The notes: generated by a model from the sequence alone, not told the origin. Positions 1 through 9,224 are shown, numbered from the stretch's first letter. The stretch is 64,000 nucleotides of DNA from HTCC5015 sp051747425 (GCA_051747425.1 JBNJGD010000002.1:1-64000); one strand, 5' to 3'. Made by a program: numbers and translations.

Positions 1-12
1 TCGCTGAATCAT
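1..12 (-). other. Possible first codons of a gene running off the window
   Basis: Three bases after the ferredoxin stop codon there is an ATG at positions 12-10, followed by ATT CAG CGA up to the window edge. A purine-rich GGGATAGG overlapping the ferredoxin stop could act as its ribosome binding site. Four codons cannot identify a product. In Pseudomonas the gene after this ferredoxin is mutM, but an MIQR start gives no support for that here. Confidence 0.25.
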
Positions 13-15
13 GAC

Positions 16-288
16 CTATCCCTCTGTTGGCTCGGTATGACCAAGATCAACCAGCCGCTGGTACTTGACCAGCAACTCCTCACGGGTTTCGTCGTGGCCT
101 TCATCTTTTGGAATGCAATCGACCGGACAAATCTCCACGCACTGGGGTTCGCCATAGTGGCCCACGCACTCGGTACATAAATTGGGGTCGATTTCATAAA
201 ATTCCGGCCCCTGGTAAATGGCCTGATTGGGGCAAACGGGTTCACAGACATCGCAGTTGATACACTCTTCTGTGATTTTCAGAGCCAT
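16..288 (-). CDS. yfhL: YfhL-type 2[4Fe-4S] ferredoxin
   Basis: A 90-residue electron carrier of the bacterial 2[4Fe-4S] ferredoxin family. The first cluster motif is C-x2-C-x2-C-x3-CP near residues 11-22 (CINCDVCEPVCP). The second is C-x2-C-x8-C-x3-CP near residues 38-57, with the longer spacing typical of the Allochromatium-ferredoxin/YfhL group, and a polar C-terminal tail follows. The start codon lies one base after the coaD stop, so the two genes are probably translated from one transcript. The coaD-ferredoxin pair is conserved in pseudomonads. The redox partner cannot be read from the sequence. Confidence 0.93.
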   Translation of the reverse strand: MALKITEECINCDVCEPVCPNQAIYQGPEFYEIDPNLCTECVGHYGEPQCVEICPVDCIPKDEGHDETREELLVKYQRLVDLGHTEPTEG

Positions 289-289
289 C

Positions 290-778
290 TCAGCTGCCCT
301 TGGCGACCCGTTCGATCAGGGCCTTTTCCACTTCAGGATGACAGAAACTGGAGACATCCCCGCGGTGGCGAGCGACCTCCTTGACCAGTGTCGAGGAGAC
401 AAAGGAGTGCTCTTCCGAGGGCGTCAAAAAGACGGTATCGATGCTGCTATTGAGGCGCCGGTTGGTACTCGCCAGCTGCAATTCGAATTCGTAATCCGAC
501 ACCGCCCGAAGTCCGCGAATGATCACCTGAGCCCCCACTTCGGCGGCAAAGTCCACCATTAGATTGTCAAAGCCCATCACCTCAACATTGGGGTAGTCGG
601 CAAGCACGATTCTGGCCAGCTCCACACGCTCATCCAGACTGAAAAGTGGCTGCTTCTTGGAGTTGACGCCAATGGCGAACACCACCTTTTCAAACAGCTT
701 CCCGGCGCGGCGCACGAGATCGGCATGGCCATTGGTAATGGGGTCAAAACTTCCGGGGTAAATCGCGATACGGCTCAT
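290..778 (-). CDS. coaD: Phosphopantetheine adenylyltransferase
   Basis: Cytoplasmic enzyme that transfers AMP from ATP to 4'-phosphopantetheine to give dephospho-CoA, the penultimate step of coenzyme A synthesis. The 162-residue protein has the usual family length. It shows the nucleotidyltransferase signature GSFDP-x-TNGH at residues 9-18 and the second ATP-binding motif SSTLVKE at 128-134. It is the fourth gene of a minus-strand operon (two M16 proteins, rsmD, coaD, ferredoxin). It starts 47 bases after rsmD and ends one base before the ferredoxin start. Confidence 0.97.
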   Translation of the reverse strand: MSRIAIYPGSFDPITNGHADLVRRAGKLFEKVVFAIGVNSKKQPLFSLDERVELARIVLADYPNVEVMGFDNLMVDFAAEVGAQVIIRGLRAVSDYEFELQLASTNRRLNSSIDTVFLTPSEEHSFVSSTLVKEVARHRGDVSSFCHPEVEKALIERVAKGS

Positions 779-825
779 CAGTCGTGCCTTTCAGGGGTGG
801 GTTGAATCTCGGTCGAGAGGCAAAT

Positions 826-1404
826 TCAGCCGTTAGTGTACCCAGAATCTGCAGCGAGACCAAAGGTGACCTGACCCCGGCGCTTGTCGCGACGGTACGA
901 CCAGGGCGCCGGCAATGCCGGCAAACCCTTTTCCACAGGGCGTTCAATATAGAGTTCGCCACCGGGGTTCAGATGCCGCTCGGCCAGCACTTTCACTAGC
1001 GCATCCAGTCCGTCATCGGAAAAAGGGGGGTCGACAAAGACAATATCGTAGCGGCCGCCGCTGCGCACCAGCCAATCGAGCGCCGGGGCACAGTGCACCT
1101 CCACCGTATTGGCCGCCAGCGACCCGGCATTGTGCTGCAGCTGCCTGGCCACCTCCCGATCGCGCTCGACGAGATCGACGCGCCTGGCGCCCCGGGAGGC
1201 CGCCTCAAAACCCAGCGCACCGCTACCGGCAAACAAATCCAGGCATCGGGCGCCGGGAAAGTGTGGTGCCAACCAGTTAAACAGGGTTTCGCGCACGGCG
1301 TCACCGCTGGGACGCAAGCCCGGCGCATCCGCTACGGGCAGGCGCCGCCCGCGCCAGTGGCCCGCAATAATACGAACCTGGCCACCCGCGCGCCGCCGGG
1401 GCAT
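826..1404 (-). CDS. rsmD: 16S rRNA (guanine966-N2)-methyltransferase
   Basis: SAM-dependent enzyme that methylates G966 of 16S rRNA during 30S assembly. The 192-residue protein opens with the family N-terminus (RIIAGHWRGR at 11-20). It carries the SAM-binding loop LDLFAGSGALG at 55-65 and the catalytic DPPF at 125-128, all in expected order. Its ATG overlaps the stop of the upstream peptidase gene by one base, which suggests translational coupling. A GTG at codon 10 is a possible alternative start. The rsmD/M16/ftsY neighbourhood is the same as in Pseudomonas. Confidence 0.95.
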   Translation of the reverse strand: MPRRRAGGQVRIIAGHWRGRRLPVADAPGLRPSGDAVRETLFNWLAPHFPGARCLDLFAGSGALGFEAASRGARRVDLVERDREVARQLQHNAGSLAANTVEVHCAPALDWLVRSGGRYDIVFVDPPFSDDGLDALVKVLAERHLNPGGELYIERPVEKGLPALPAPWSYRRDKRRGQVTFGLAADSGYTNG

Positions 1405-2783
1405 CAGTCAGATGCCTCCCCGGCTGTTCGCTGGATCTCGCCACCGGCGCCCTCGGCGGCACTGGGCAGCGGCTCGTCTTCCTCCGCCTTGAGCGCCGCC
1501 CCCACCACAATCGTACTCAAACGATCGAGATCGATGTGTTTTTGCCAGGCTCGGCGGATATCCTCAACACTGACCTCTGAGACCCGCTGCCCAAACTGCT
1601 CGAGGTGGTCCAGGGGCAACTGGTAAAAACCAATCATGGCCAAATAGGCTACCAGCTCGGCATTACTGTCGGTTCGCAGAGCCTCGCTGCCGAGGATATT
1701 GTCCAGCGCCTTCTGCCGCTCCTCGGCTGTCGGGCCCTCTTCGACAAACTGCTTCAGGTTGTCGCGCAGCAACTCAATAGCTTCTTCGCGCTGCTCGTTG
1801 CGCGTCTGCATGCCCAGCGTCAACGGACCGGTCTGACGCAGGGGCGACAGCCGACTGTAGACGCTGTAGGCCAGCCCTCGGTCTTCGCGAATGCGCTGCA
1901 TCAAGCGCGAGGCGAAACCGTTGCCACCGAGAATGTGGTTGCCCAGATAGAGCGCAAAGTAGTCCTCCTGACCACGGCGCACCGCCGGCAGGCCCATCAG
2001 AATGTGGGATTGCTGGGTGTCCATCTCAAGGTCCCGTCGCTCGCCGGACGGTGCTTCCACTGTGGGCAATTCGGGGGCTGGCTCACCGCGCTCGAGCCCC
2101 TCTGTCAGCTGTTCAGCCAGGGCCTCGGCGCGCTCACGCGAGAGGTCACCCACCAGGGCAATCACGGCATTCGAGGCCACATAGTAGCGGCGGTGGAAGT
2201 GGTGGAGATGTATACGCCTCAGCAATGCCACACTCTCTTCGTCACCACTGGTGGCGTGAGCGTAGGGGTGCTCGCCATAGAGCGTCTCGTAGAAGGCCTT
2301 TCGGGCCTGCGGCGAAGGCTGTTGCCGCTGCTGTCTGAGCCCTTGCAAGAGGCGGCCGCGCTCGCGAACAAAGTCCTCTTCGGGGAATGTCGGCTCGGCC
2401 AGCACCGTGCCCATGACCGCCAGCGCCTTTTCGAGACGGCGCTCGTCGGAGAGACTGCGCAGAGTCAACGAAGCCCGGTCGCGACCGGCATTTTGTCCCA
2501 GCCGCGCGCCCACCGCTTCCAACCTTTCGGCAATTTCGTCCACGCCCATATCACCGGCGCCGGTTTCGAGCAGCGCATTGGTCAGCATGGCCGTGCCGGG
2601 GCGCTTGTCCCGCGCCGAGCCGGCATCAAAAACCACCTGCACATCCACCATGGGCAAGTTGTCCGCGGGATAAAAATACACTCGCGCGCCCTTGTCGGTA
2701 GTCCAGTGCTGGATTTCCACAGCCTGGGTCAGGCCGCTCCACAAAAGACAGGTGGCCAGCGCGACAATCTGAACTCTATTCAT
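1404..2783 (-). CDS. M16 peptidase-like protein, non-catalytic partner, exported
   Basis: A 459-residue protein with an N-terminal signal peptide (hydrophobic residues 5-20, ending SGLTQA) and the M16 inverzincin fold. The first-domain zinc motif HxxEH is absent: where the catalytic partner has HVLEH, this protein reads TNALLE. In two-component M16 systems such a subunit pairs with an active one and completes the substrate chamber. Here the partner is plausibly the product of the gene immediately upstream, whose 3' end it overlaps by 8 bases. The substrate is unknown; periplasmic peptide turnover is an inference. Matches the arrangement of PA0371/PA0372 in Pseudomonas. Confidence 0.88.
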   Translation of the reverse strand: MNRVQIVALATCLLWSGLTQAVEIQHWTTDKGARVYFYPADNLPMVDVQVVFDAGSARDKRPGTAMLTNALLETGAGDMGVDEIAERLEAVGARLGQNAGRDRASLTLRSLSDERRLEKALAVMGTVLAEPTFPEEDFVRERGRLLQGLRQQRQQPSPQARKAFYETLYGEHPYAHATSGDEESVALLRRIHLHHFHRRYYVASNAVIALVGDLSRERAEALAEQLTEGLERGEPAPELPTVEAPSGERRDLEMDTQQSHILMGLPAVRRGQEDYFALYLGNHILGGNGFASRLMQRIREDRGLAYSVYSRLSPLRQTGPLTLGMQTRNEQREEAIELLRDNLKQFVEEGPTAEERQKALDNILGSEALRTDSNAELVAYLAMIGFYQLPLDHLEQFGQRVSEVSVEDIRRAWQKHIDLDRLSTIVVGAALKAEEDEPLPSAAEGAGGEIQRTAGEASD

Positions 2784-4209
2784 GCTTGCTCTCCCCGGCC
2801 TGCTCGGCCTCCGGCAGCAGTTCGGCCGCTGTGAGTGAACGCTCGTTAAAGTAGCGCCGGGCCACCGCCTTGACCTGTTCAGCGGTCACCGCCTCAATGC
2901 CGGCGACATAGTCATCGGCGCGCTGCCAGCCGATACCCACTGTCTCCAACATGCCCAACACCATGCCCTGATAGAACATGGAATCCTTTTGATAGATATC
3001 GCTGGCCACCACCTGGGACTTCACCCGCTTCAGCTCATCCTCGCTGACCGGCTCACTCTTGAGCCGGTCAATCTGCTCCAATAGGGCGCCCTCCAGTTCA
3101 TCCAGATCGCTGGAGTCGGCCGGGGTGCCGCTCAGGGTAAAGGCGGTCGTCAGGCGACTGGCGAGGTTGTAACTGGCCCCGGCACTCTGGGCAATGGCCC
3201 GGTCGCGCACCAGCTCCCGCTGGAGTCGACTGCTGGCTCCACCATCGAGGATACTGCTGAGCACATCCAGGGCAAATACCTGCCATTCCTCGCCCTCTTC
3301 CACTGTGGCAAGGCTGGGCACTTTCCAGCCCAGGTAGAGGTGCGGCTGCTCGGTTCGGTCGTGGACCCGGATGCGCCGCTGGCCACTTTGCGGGACTTCG
3401 CTCTGGGGCTTGGGCGGGGCCAGATCCTCGGCCTCGAAGCCACCAAAGTGGGCCTCGGCGCCCTCAAAGACAGAGCGCGGGTCGACATCGCCCACGACGA
3501 CCAGTGTGGCCCGGTTGGGCGCATACCAGCGCCGATACCAGTCGGCGGCGTCCTCCAGTGTCAGTGACTCCAGATCCTGACGCCAGCCGATCACCGGGTG
3601 GTGATAGGGGCTATTCATGAACAAAGTGGCCATGAACTGTTCGTGGGTCAGGTTTTTGGGTTTGTCCTCGGTGCGCCACAGCCGTTCCTCAACCACCACT
3701 TTGACCTCCTTCTCAAAGGCCTCGGGGTCCATATTGAGTCGCCGCATCCGCTCCGCTTCCAGCTCCATCATCCTGTCCAGATGCTCACTGGCGATGGTCT
3801 GGAAATAGGCCGTGTAATCGCGCCCGGTAAAGGCGTTTTGCTCGCCACCGTAGCGGGCGACGATTTCCGAGAACTCCCCGGGGGCCAGATTTTTCGTGCC
3901 CTTGAACATCATGTGCTCGAGGACATGGGAGACGCCTGTGATGCCATTGTGCTCGTAGCTCGACCCCACCTGGTACCACACCTGGTTGACGGCCACCGGA
4001 GAGCGGCGATCCACTTTGACCAGCACCTTCATGTCATTGGCGAGTCGGTAGTCGTAAACCGCCCCCTCTTCCACCGCATCGGCGGGGGGGGCAGAGGCCT
4101 CAATGGATGGCCGCTCGTCGCGACCATCCACATTGCCGTCCGTCGAACAGGCGATCAGCACCAGCGGGATGGCGAGTGCGGAACAGCGAAACAGAAAACT
4201 CAGGGGCAT
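2776..4209 (-). CDS. M16 zinc peptidase, lipoprotein, catalytic partner
   Basis: A 477-residue zinc peptidase with the inverted zinc site HVLEH at residues 95-99 and a downstream glutamate-rich helix (MELEAERM, about 147-154) supplying the third ligand. The N-terminus is a lipoprotein signal with lipobox LIAC, cysteine 21, so the enzyme is probably membrane-anchored in the periplasm. An in-frame ATG lies 120 bases upstream, but I chose 4209 because a GAGGGAGG ribosome site precedes it and the lipoprotein signal begins there. It heads the minus-strand operon and is divergent from ftsY, with about 100 bases between the starts. Confidence 0.92.
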   Translation of the reverse strand: MPLSFLFRCSALAIPLVLIACSTDGNVDGRDERPSIEASAPPADAVEEGAVYDYRLANDMKVLVKVDRRSPVAVNQVWYQVGSSYEHNGITGVSHVLEHMMFKGTKNLAPGEFSEIVARYGGEQNAFTGRDYTAYFQTIASEHLDRMMELEAERMRRLNMDPEAFEKEVKVVVEERLWRTEDKPKNLTHEQFMATLFMNSPYHHPVIGWRQDLESLTLEDAADWYRRWYAPNRATLVVVGDVDPRSVFEGAEAHFGGFEAEDLAPPKPQSEVPQSGQRRIRVHDRTEQPHLYLGWKVPSLATVEEGEEWQVFALDVLSSILDGGASSRLQRELVRDRAIAQSAGASYNLASRLTTAFTLSGTPADSSDLDELEGALLEQIDRLKSEPVSEDELKRVKSQVVASDIYQKDSMFYQGMVLGMLETVGIGWQRADDYVAGIEAVTAEQVKAVARRYFNERSLTAAELLPEAEQAGESKHE

Positions 4210-4309
4210 TGCGCCCTCCCTCAACAAAATTGGCCAGCGGGTCATTTTCACAGCGCATGATGATACGATAGCTGCCTTCGTAACACTATGAATAGAGCCA
4301 TCGACTGCC

Positions 4310-5281
4310 ATGAGCGGAATAAGTTTCAATCAGGCCCTGGAAGACGACGACAACCAACAGTCCAGCGGCCTCTTGCGCGGACTGAAAAAGACACGCGATA
4401 TCCTCACCGCCGATATTCGCGATCTGGTCAGCGCCACGCGCCAGATCGACGACGAGGTCATGGAGGAAATAGAGACACGACTGGTCATGGCCGATGTCGG
4501 CGTGGAAACCACCCGTGAAGTCATCGACGCCATCCGCACCAGCGTCGAGGTGGGCCAGGTATCGGATGTCACCAGCCTGATCCGCGCCCTGCGGGACGAA
4601 CTGGTCAAGCAACTGACGCAATATACCCATCGCCTGGAAATCGACAGCTCGCAGAAACCCAATTCGATCCTGATGGTGGGCGTCAACGGCGCCGGCAAGA
4701 CCACCACCACTGGCAAGCTGGCCAAACGCCTGCAGCGGCAGGGATACAGCGTGATGCTGGCCGCCGGCGACACCTTTCGCGCCGCTGCCGTGGAGCAACT
4801 CGAGGAGTGGGGCCGGCGCAACAATGTCAGCGTGCTCGGACAGGGCAGCGGAGCCGATTCAGCCTCAGTCAGCTTTGACGCCCTCAGCGCCGCCAAGGCC
4901 CGCGACATCGATGTCCTGATCGCCGACACCGCCGGTCGCCTGCACACCCAGGAGGGTCTGATGGAGGAGCTGGTCAAAATCAAGCGGGTCATGAAAAAAG
5001 TGGATGAGCGCGCGCCCACCGAGACCCTGCTGGTGGTAGACGCCACCCAGGGCCAGAACGCCCTCAATCAGGCCCGCGAATTCCATCGCGCCATCGACCT
5101 GAGCGGCCTGGTGGTCACCAAGTTGGACGGCACGGCAAAAGGTGGCATTATTTTCGCCATCAGCCACGAACTGAAGCTGCCCATTCGCTTTATCGGCGTG
5201 GGCGAGAGCATCGACGACCTCAAGGAATTCAAACCGCGAGAGTTTGTCCACGCCCTGCTGGCCGACGGCGACACTGCGTAA
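4310..5281 (+). CDS. ftsY: Signal recognition particle receptor FtsY
   Basis: GTPase that receives SRP–ribosome complexes at the inner membrane for co-translational insertion. The 323-residue protein has the four-helix N domain (about 20-110) and the G domain with P-loop GVNGAGKT (124-131), DTAGR (206-210) and TKLDG (270-274). The acidic A domain found in E. coli FtsY (497 residues) is reduced to a short EDDD stretch, as in many other bacteria, so membrane targeting probably relies on the N-domain amphipathic helix. First gene of ftsY-ftsE-ftsX; no strong ribosome site is visible before the ATG. Confidence 0.97.
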   Translation: MSGISFNQALEDDDNQQSSGLLRGLKKTRDILTADIRDLVSATRQIDDEVMEEIETRLVMADVGVETTREVIDAIRTSVEVGQVSDVTSLIRALRDELVKQLTQYTHRLEIDSSQKPNSILMVGVNGAGKTTTTGKLAKRLQRQGYSVMLAAGDTFRAAAVEQLEEWGRRNNVSVLGQGSGADSASVSFDALSAAKARDIDVLIADTAGRLHTQEGLMEELVKIKRVMKKVDERAPTETLLVVDATQGQNALNQAREFHRAIDLSGLVVTKLDGTAKGGIIFAISHELKLPIRFIGVGESIDDLKEFKPREFVHALLADGDTA

Positions 5282-5308
5282 AACGCTACCGAGTGGAGAA
5301 GACGGCGA

Positions 5309-5994
<686 letters not shown>

Positions 5995-5995
<1 letters not shown>

Positions 5996-6954
5996 TGGCA
6001 AAGTCCCCCCGCCCCAGCGTTGATCGCCGCCAGGCGCTCAAGGCCTACGCCACACATCACCTGAGGGTGTTCCTGGGCAGTCTTGGCCGCCTCTACCAAT
6101 TCCCCGGTCCCAGCGCCATGACCATTGCGGTCATCGCCATTGCCCTGGCCCTGCCCACCGGGTTTTATGTGGCACTGAAAAACGCCCAGAGCCTGAGTGG
6201 CGGCTGGGACGGGGCCAGCAAGATTTCGCTCTACCTCAAGGAAAGTGTAAATGAAGAGCGAGGTCTCGACCTGGTCAATCGCCTGCGACCGCATCCGCAA
6301 ATCGACTCCCTGCGCTACATCAGCCAGAGCGAGGCCATGGAGGAATTTGCCCAGCGCTCCGGTTTTGGCGAAGCCCTGGAGGCACTCGACCACAATCCCC
6401 TGCCCTCGGTGATTGTCATCACGCCGTTGATCGATCACAGCGACCCGGAAAAGTTGGCACAATTTCGCGATGAAATGGAAAATCTGACAGAAGTCGACCT
6501 GGTTCAGCTCGACATGCAATGGGTCAAGCGACTGCTCGGCATCATGAGCATGATTCAGCGCGCCCTGCTGCTGATTGCCACCCTGCTCGGCGCCGCCGTC
6601 ATTCTGGTGATCGGCAATACCATCCGCCTGGACATTCAAAACCGGGCGCGGGAAATCCGCGTGCAAAAACTGATTGGGGCCACCAACGCCTTTGTCCGCC
6701 GCCCCTTTCTCTACACCGGCTTCTGGTATGGCCTGTTTGGCGGTATCGCCGCCTGGCTGCTCGTGGCCATCGGGCTGAGCATGCTCAGCGGTCCCACATC
6801 CCGCCTGGCCGGCCTCTACCAGTCCGACTTCACCCTCAGTCACCTCAGTTTTGGCGGCGGGCTGACGGTGCTGGCCCTGAGTATCGGCCTGGGTTATCTC
6901 GGCTCCTGGCTGGCGGTCGGGCGCCACCTGAAAACCATCGAACCCGATCACTGA
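5995..6954 (+). CDS. ftsX: Cell-division permease-like protein FtsX
   Basis: Integral membrane partner of FtsE. The 319-residue protein has one transmembrane segment near residues 40-60, a periplasmic domain of about 110 residues that would contact hydrolase activators such as EnvC, then three further membrane segments in the second half (about 185-205, 235-260 and 285-305). This is the standard FtsX layout. It overlaps ftsE by one base. The next gene, rpoH, is 126 bases downstream with its own regulatory region. Confidence 0.97.
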
Positions 6955-6965
6955 CGCCCCTGGCG

Positions 6966-6993
6966 TGAACTTTCTCCGCCATTAGCACTCTTA
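6966..6993 (+). promoter_or_regulatory. Candidate sigma-E-type promoter of rpoH
   Basis: TGAACTT at 6966-6972 matches the RpoE -35 consensus GGAACTT at six of seven positions. After a 16-base spacer, TCTTA at 6989-6993 matches the -10 TCTGA at four of five. E. coli rpoH also has a sigma-E promoter. An overlapping TATATT at 6992-6997 could serve as a housekeeping -10, although I see no good -35 for it. This is inference from short motifs. Confidence 0.4.
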
Positions 6994-7008
6994 TATTTCG
7001 AGTGCTAA
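6982..7008. promoter_or_regulatory. CIRCE operator (HrcA-binding inverted repeat) upstream of rpoH
   Basis: TTAGCACTC at 6982-6990 and GAGTGCTAA at 7000-7008 are separated by exactly nine bases. This is the canonical CIRCE element with no mismatch in either arm. CIRCE is bound by the heat-shock repressor HrcA, usually in front of groESL, dnaK or hrcA-grpE. Here it lies 72 bases before the rpoH start codon, over the candidate -10 and start site, where repressor binding would block transcription. No hrcA gene is in this window. Confidence 0.88.
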
Positions 7009-7011
7009 AAT

Positions 7012-7025
7012 AAGCGATATCGCTT
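7012..7025. repeat. 14-bp perfect palindrome in the rpoH leader
   Basis: AAGCGATATCGCTT reads identically on both strands and begins four bases after the CIRCE element. It could be a second operator, or a small RNA hairpin (five pairs, ATAT loop). A second hairpin, GGCCC-CAAC-GGGCC at 7046-7059, follows just before the rpoH ribosome site GAGGAGG (7063-7069). Confidence 0.45.
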
Positions 7026-7080
7026 TCGTTCTGGCACCAAAAACCGGCCCCAACGGGCCACCGAGGAGGCAAGCATCAGA

Positions 7081-7950
7081 ATGAACACCGCATTGGCAAC
7101 ATCTTCTGTCACGCCCGTAGCGCTGTCCAATGACACGCTCGAGGCCTATATGCAGCAAGTGAGCAACATTCCTGTGCTGAGCGCAGAGGAAGAGCACGAA
7201 TTGGCCCTGCGTCTTCACGGCGAGGGCGACCTCGAGGCGGCGCGCCAGTTGGTTTTTTCCCACCTGCGCTTCGTGACCCACATCGCCCGCAGCTACAAGG
7301 GCTACGGCCTGCCCCTGGCCGATGTGATTCAGGAGGGCAACATCGGCCTGATGAAAGCCGTCAAACGCTTTGACCCCGGCGTCGGTGTGCGCCTGGTGTC
7401 TTTTGCCGTGCACTGGATCCGGGCCGAAATTCACGAGTACATCCTGCGCAACTGGCGAATCGTCAAAGTGGCCACCACCAAGGCCCAGCGCAAGCTGTTT
7501 TTCAAGCTTCGCAGCAACAAAAAAACCCTGGGCTGGCTCAACAACGACGAAGTCAACAAGGTGGCCCACGACCTCGGCGTAGAAGCCCGGGATGTGATGG
7601 AGATGGAGTCCCGACTCGCGGGCAGCGACCTGGCCTACGACCTGCCCAGCGGCGCCGACGAGGAAACCGCCACCTACGCTCCAGCGCAGTATCTGGCCTC
7701 CAGCGACCTGGGCCCGGCGGAATACGCCGAGGCCAGCGACTGGCAGGAACAGGGTAGCCACACGCTTGAAGGTGCCCTGACCACACTCGACGAGCGCAGC
7801 CGCGATATTATCGCCCGCCGCTGGCTCACCGATGACAAGTCGACACTGCACGAGCTGGCAGACGAGTACCAGGTGTCGGCGGAGCGCATTCGCCAGCTGG
7901 AAAACAACGCCATCAAGAAACTGCGCGGCGCCTTCGATCTCAGCGCTTGA
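7081..7950 (+). CDS. rpoH: Heat-shock sigma factor sigma-32
   Basis: Alternative RNA polymerase sigma factor for cytoplasmic heat-shock genes. The 289-residue protein has sigma region 2 (QEGNIGLMKAVKRF around 84-97), the RpoH-specific box QRKLFFKLR at 136-144 that distinguishes it from other sigma-70 members and takes part in core binding and turnover, and a C-terminal helix-turn-helix (LHELADEYQVSAERIRQLE). GAGGAGG precedes the ATG by 11 bases. The upstream region holds a perfect CIRCE and a possible sigma-E promoter, suggesting dual control by HrcA and envelope stress. The ftsYEX-rpoH order is standard. Confidence 0.98.
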   Translation: MNTALATSSVTPVALSNDTLEAYMQQVSNIPVLSAEEEHELALRLHGEGDLEAARQLVFSHLRFVTHIARSYKGYGLPLADVIQEGNIGLMKAVKRFDPGVGVRLVSFAVHWIRAEIHEYILRNWRIVKVATTKAQRKLFFKLRSNKKTLGWLNNDEVNKVAHDLGVEARDVMEMESRLAGSDLAYDLPSGADEETATYAPAQYLASSDLGPAEYAEASDWQEQGSHTLEGALTTLDERSRDIIARRWLTDDKSTLHELADEYQVSAERIRQLENNAIKKLRGAFDLSA

Positions 7951-7963
7951 GGCCAGCGCACAG

Positions 7964-7991
7964 GAAGTCCGGGTCAACCGGCCTGGACTTC
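7964..7991. terminator. Hairpin between convergent rpoH and MFS genes
   Basis: GAAGTCC (7964-7970) pairs with GGACTTC (7985-7991) around a 14-base loop, 14 bases past the rpoH stop and overlapping the last codons of the convergent transporter gene. There is only a short TCTCTT tract on the plus strand and none on the minus strand, so termination is uncertain. Confidence 0.3.
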
Positions 7992-9224
7992 TCTTAACCC
8001 CACCGACAAAACCACACCCACGATCGTCAACAGACCGTAGACCAGTAGCACGCCCTGGGTCGACACCAGAGCAAACAGCGCCCCCAACCCGCCGAAGAAC
8101 AACAGCAGAATGGCAATCGCCGTATTGCTGATGGCCACATAGTCGGTGCGCCGGTTGCCCTCGGCCATGTCCACCACATAGGTTTTTCGACCCAGTCGCA
8201 CGCCCTCGTAAGCAACACTGAGCACCAAATAGACAGCGGCCATGGTCAGCAGATTAAAATCCGCCAGCAGGGTGCCGCTGGCAGCGGCGATAAAGCAGCA
8301 CAGGGCCGAGAGGGCACCCGCCCAGATCATCACCCGGCGGCTGGAGCGGTCGGCCCAGCGGCCCCAGAAGCGGGCGGAAAAACTCGCCGCCAGGCTGTTG
8401 GCCAGCAGAAAGCTGCCCAGGGTTTTCACACTGTTGCCTCCGGTCTGGGCCTGCAACAACACAAAGGGCGCAGCCAGACTGGCACCGAGCAGGCTGCCGC
8501 GCGCCAACACAAAGTGGCGAAAGTCGCGATCCTCGACGAGCAGGCGCACCGGCGTGCGCCAGAGACTGTCCCCCAGCAAAGCGCGCGGGGAGCGCTCGTT
8601 GTCGGGTTCGGCAATCCGGGCAAAAAAAGCGCTGCCAAGCGGCCAGCACAGAGCGCCACCCAGCAGCAAGCTCATATAGAGCGCCGTGCCGGGCTCTTCC
8701 GGCCACCACAGCAAAAAAGCGGCGACGGCGCCAATCGCCAGACCCGAGTACATGGACGCGTGTCCCGACACCTGCCCCCGCGCGCCCCGGGCAATGCTGT
8801 TGCCCTGGACATCCTTGACGGCAATGGAACACACCGCCCGGGCCAGCGCGAACAGCGACAGCGACAACAGTACTGCGACGCCGGCAGCCGCCCCTTCGAA
8901 AGCGGCCAGTGACAGTGCCATGGCCACTACACAGAGTCCCTGTACCAGTGACCCGGCCACCCAGAATCCCTTGCGGCGAGCGTGGCCCTTGAGCCATTCG
9001 CCGAGGGCAATCTGAGGCAGCATGGAGCCCGATTCGCGAATGGGCACCAACCAGGCGATCATTGATTGTGGCACCCCGTACTCGCCCAGCAGCCAGGCGA
9101 GCACGACTTTGGGGCTCATCAGATAGTCACCCAGGCGAGTCAGGGTCAGCGCCGACACCATCCGGCGGAAGTTGGGACTGCCCCGGCCCTGTATCGGCAC
9201 GGCCTTTTCCACATCCGACGTCAT
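7974..9224 (-). CDS. Major facilitator superfamily transporter, substrate unknown
   Basis: A 416-residue polytopic membrane protein with about twelve predicted hydrophobic segments in two halves and a charged central loop near residues 195-220. An N-terminal stretch (LGDYLMSPKVVLAWLLGEYGVP) is followed by a repeat-like IRESGSMLPQ, as seen in some MFS families. It is convergent with rpoH and about 100 bases downstream of cyoE on the same strand, with no clear terminator between. The position does not reveal a substrate. The start is uncertain: no ribosome site is visible, and the ATG at codon 22 is an alternative. Confidence 0.8.
   Translation of the reverse strand: MTSDVEKAVPIQGRGSPNFRRMVSALTLTRLGDYLMSPKVVLAWLLGEYGVPQSMIAWLVPIRESGSMLPQIALGEWLKGHARRKGFWVAGSLVQGLCVVAMALSLAAFEGAAAGVAVLLSLSLFALARAVCSIAVKDVQGNSIARGARGQVSGHASMYSGLAIGAVAAFLLWWPEEPGTALYMSLLLGGALCWPLGSAFFARIAEPDNERSPRALLGDSLWRTPVRLLVEDRDFRHFVLARGSLLGASLAAPFVLLQAQTGGNSVKTLGSFLLANSLAASFSARFWGRWADRSSRRVMIWAGALSALCCFIAAASGTLLADFNLLTMAAVYLVLSVAYEGVRLGRKTYVVDMAEGNRRTDYVAISNTAIAILLLFFGGLGALFALVSTQGVLLVYGLLTIVGVVLSVGLREVQAG

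Noticed and set aside
1404..2783. Treating the second M16 gene as a degraded pseudogene because HxxEH is missing
   Set aside because: The frame is intact with a signal peptide, and paired active/inactive M16 subunits are a known arrangement.
4288..4518. A 76-codon frame beginning upstream of ftsY
   Set aside because: Overlaps the ftsY N domain in another frame with an arginine-rich composition; ftsY itself explains the coding signal.
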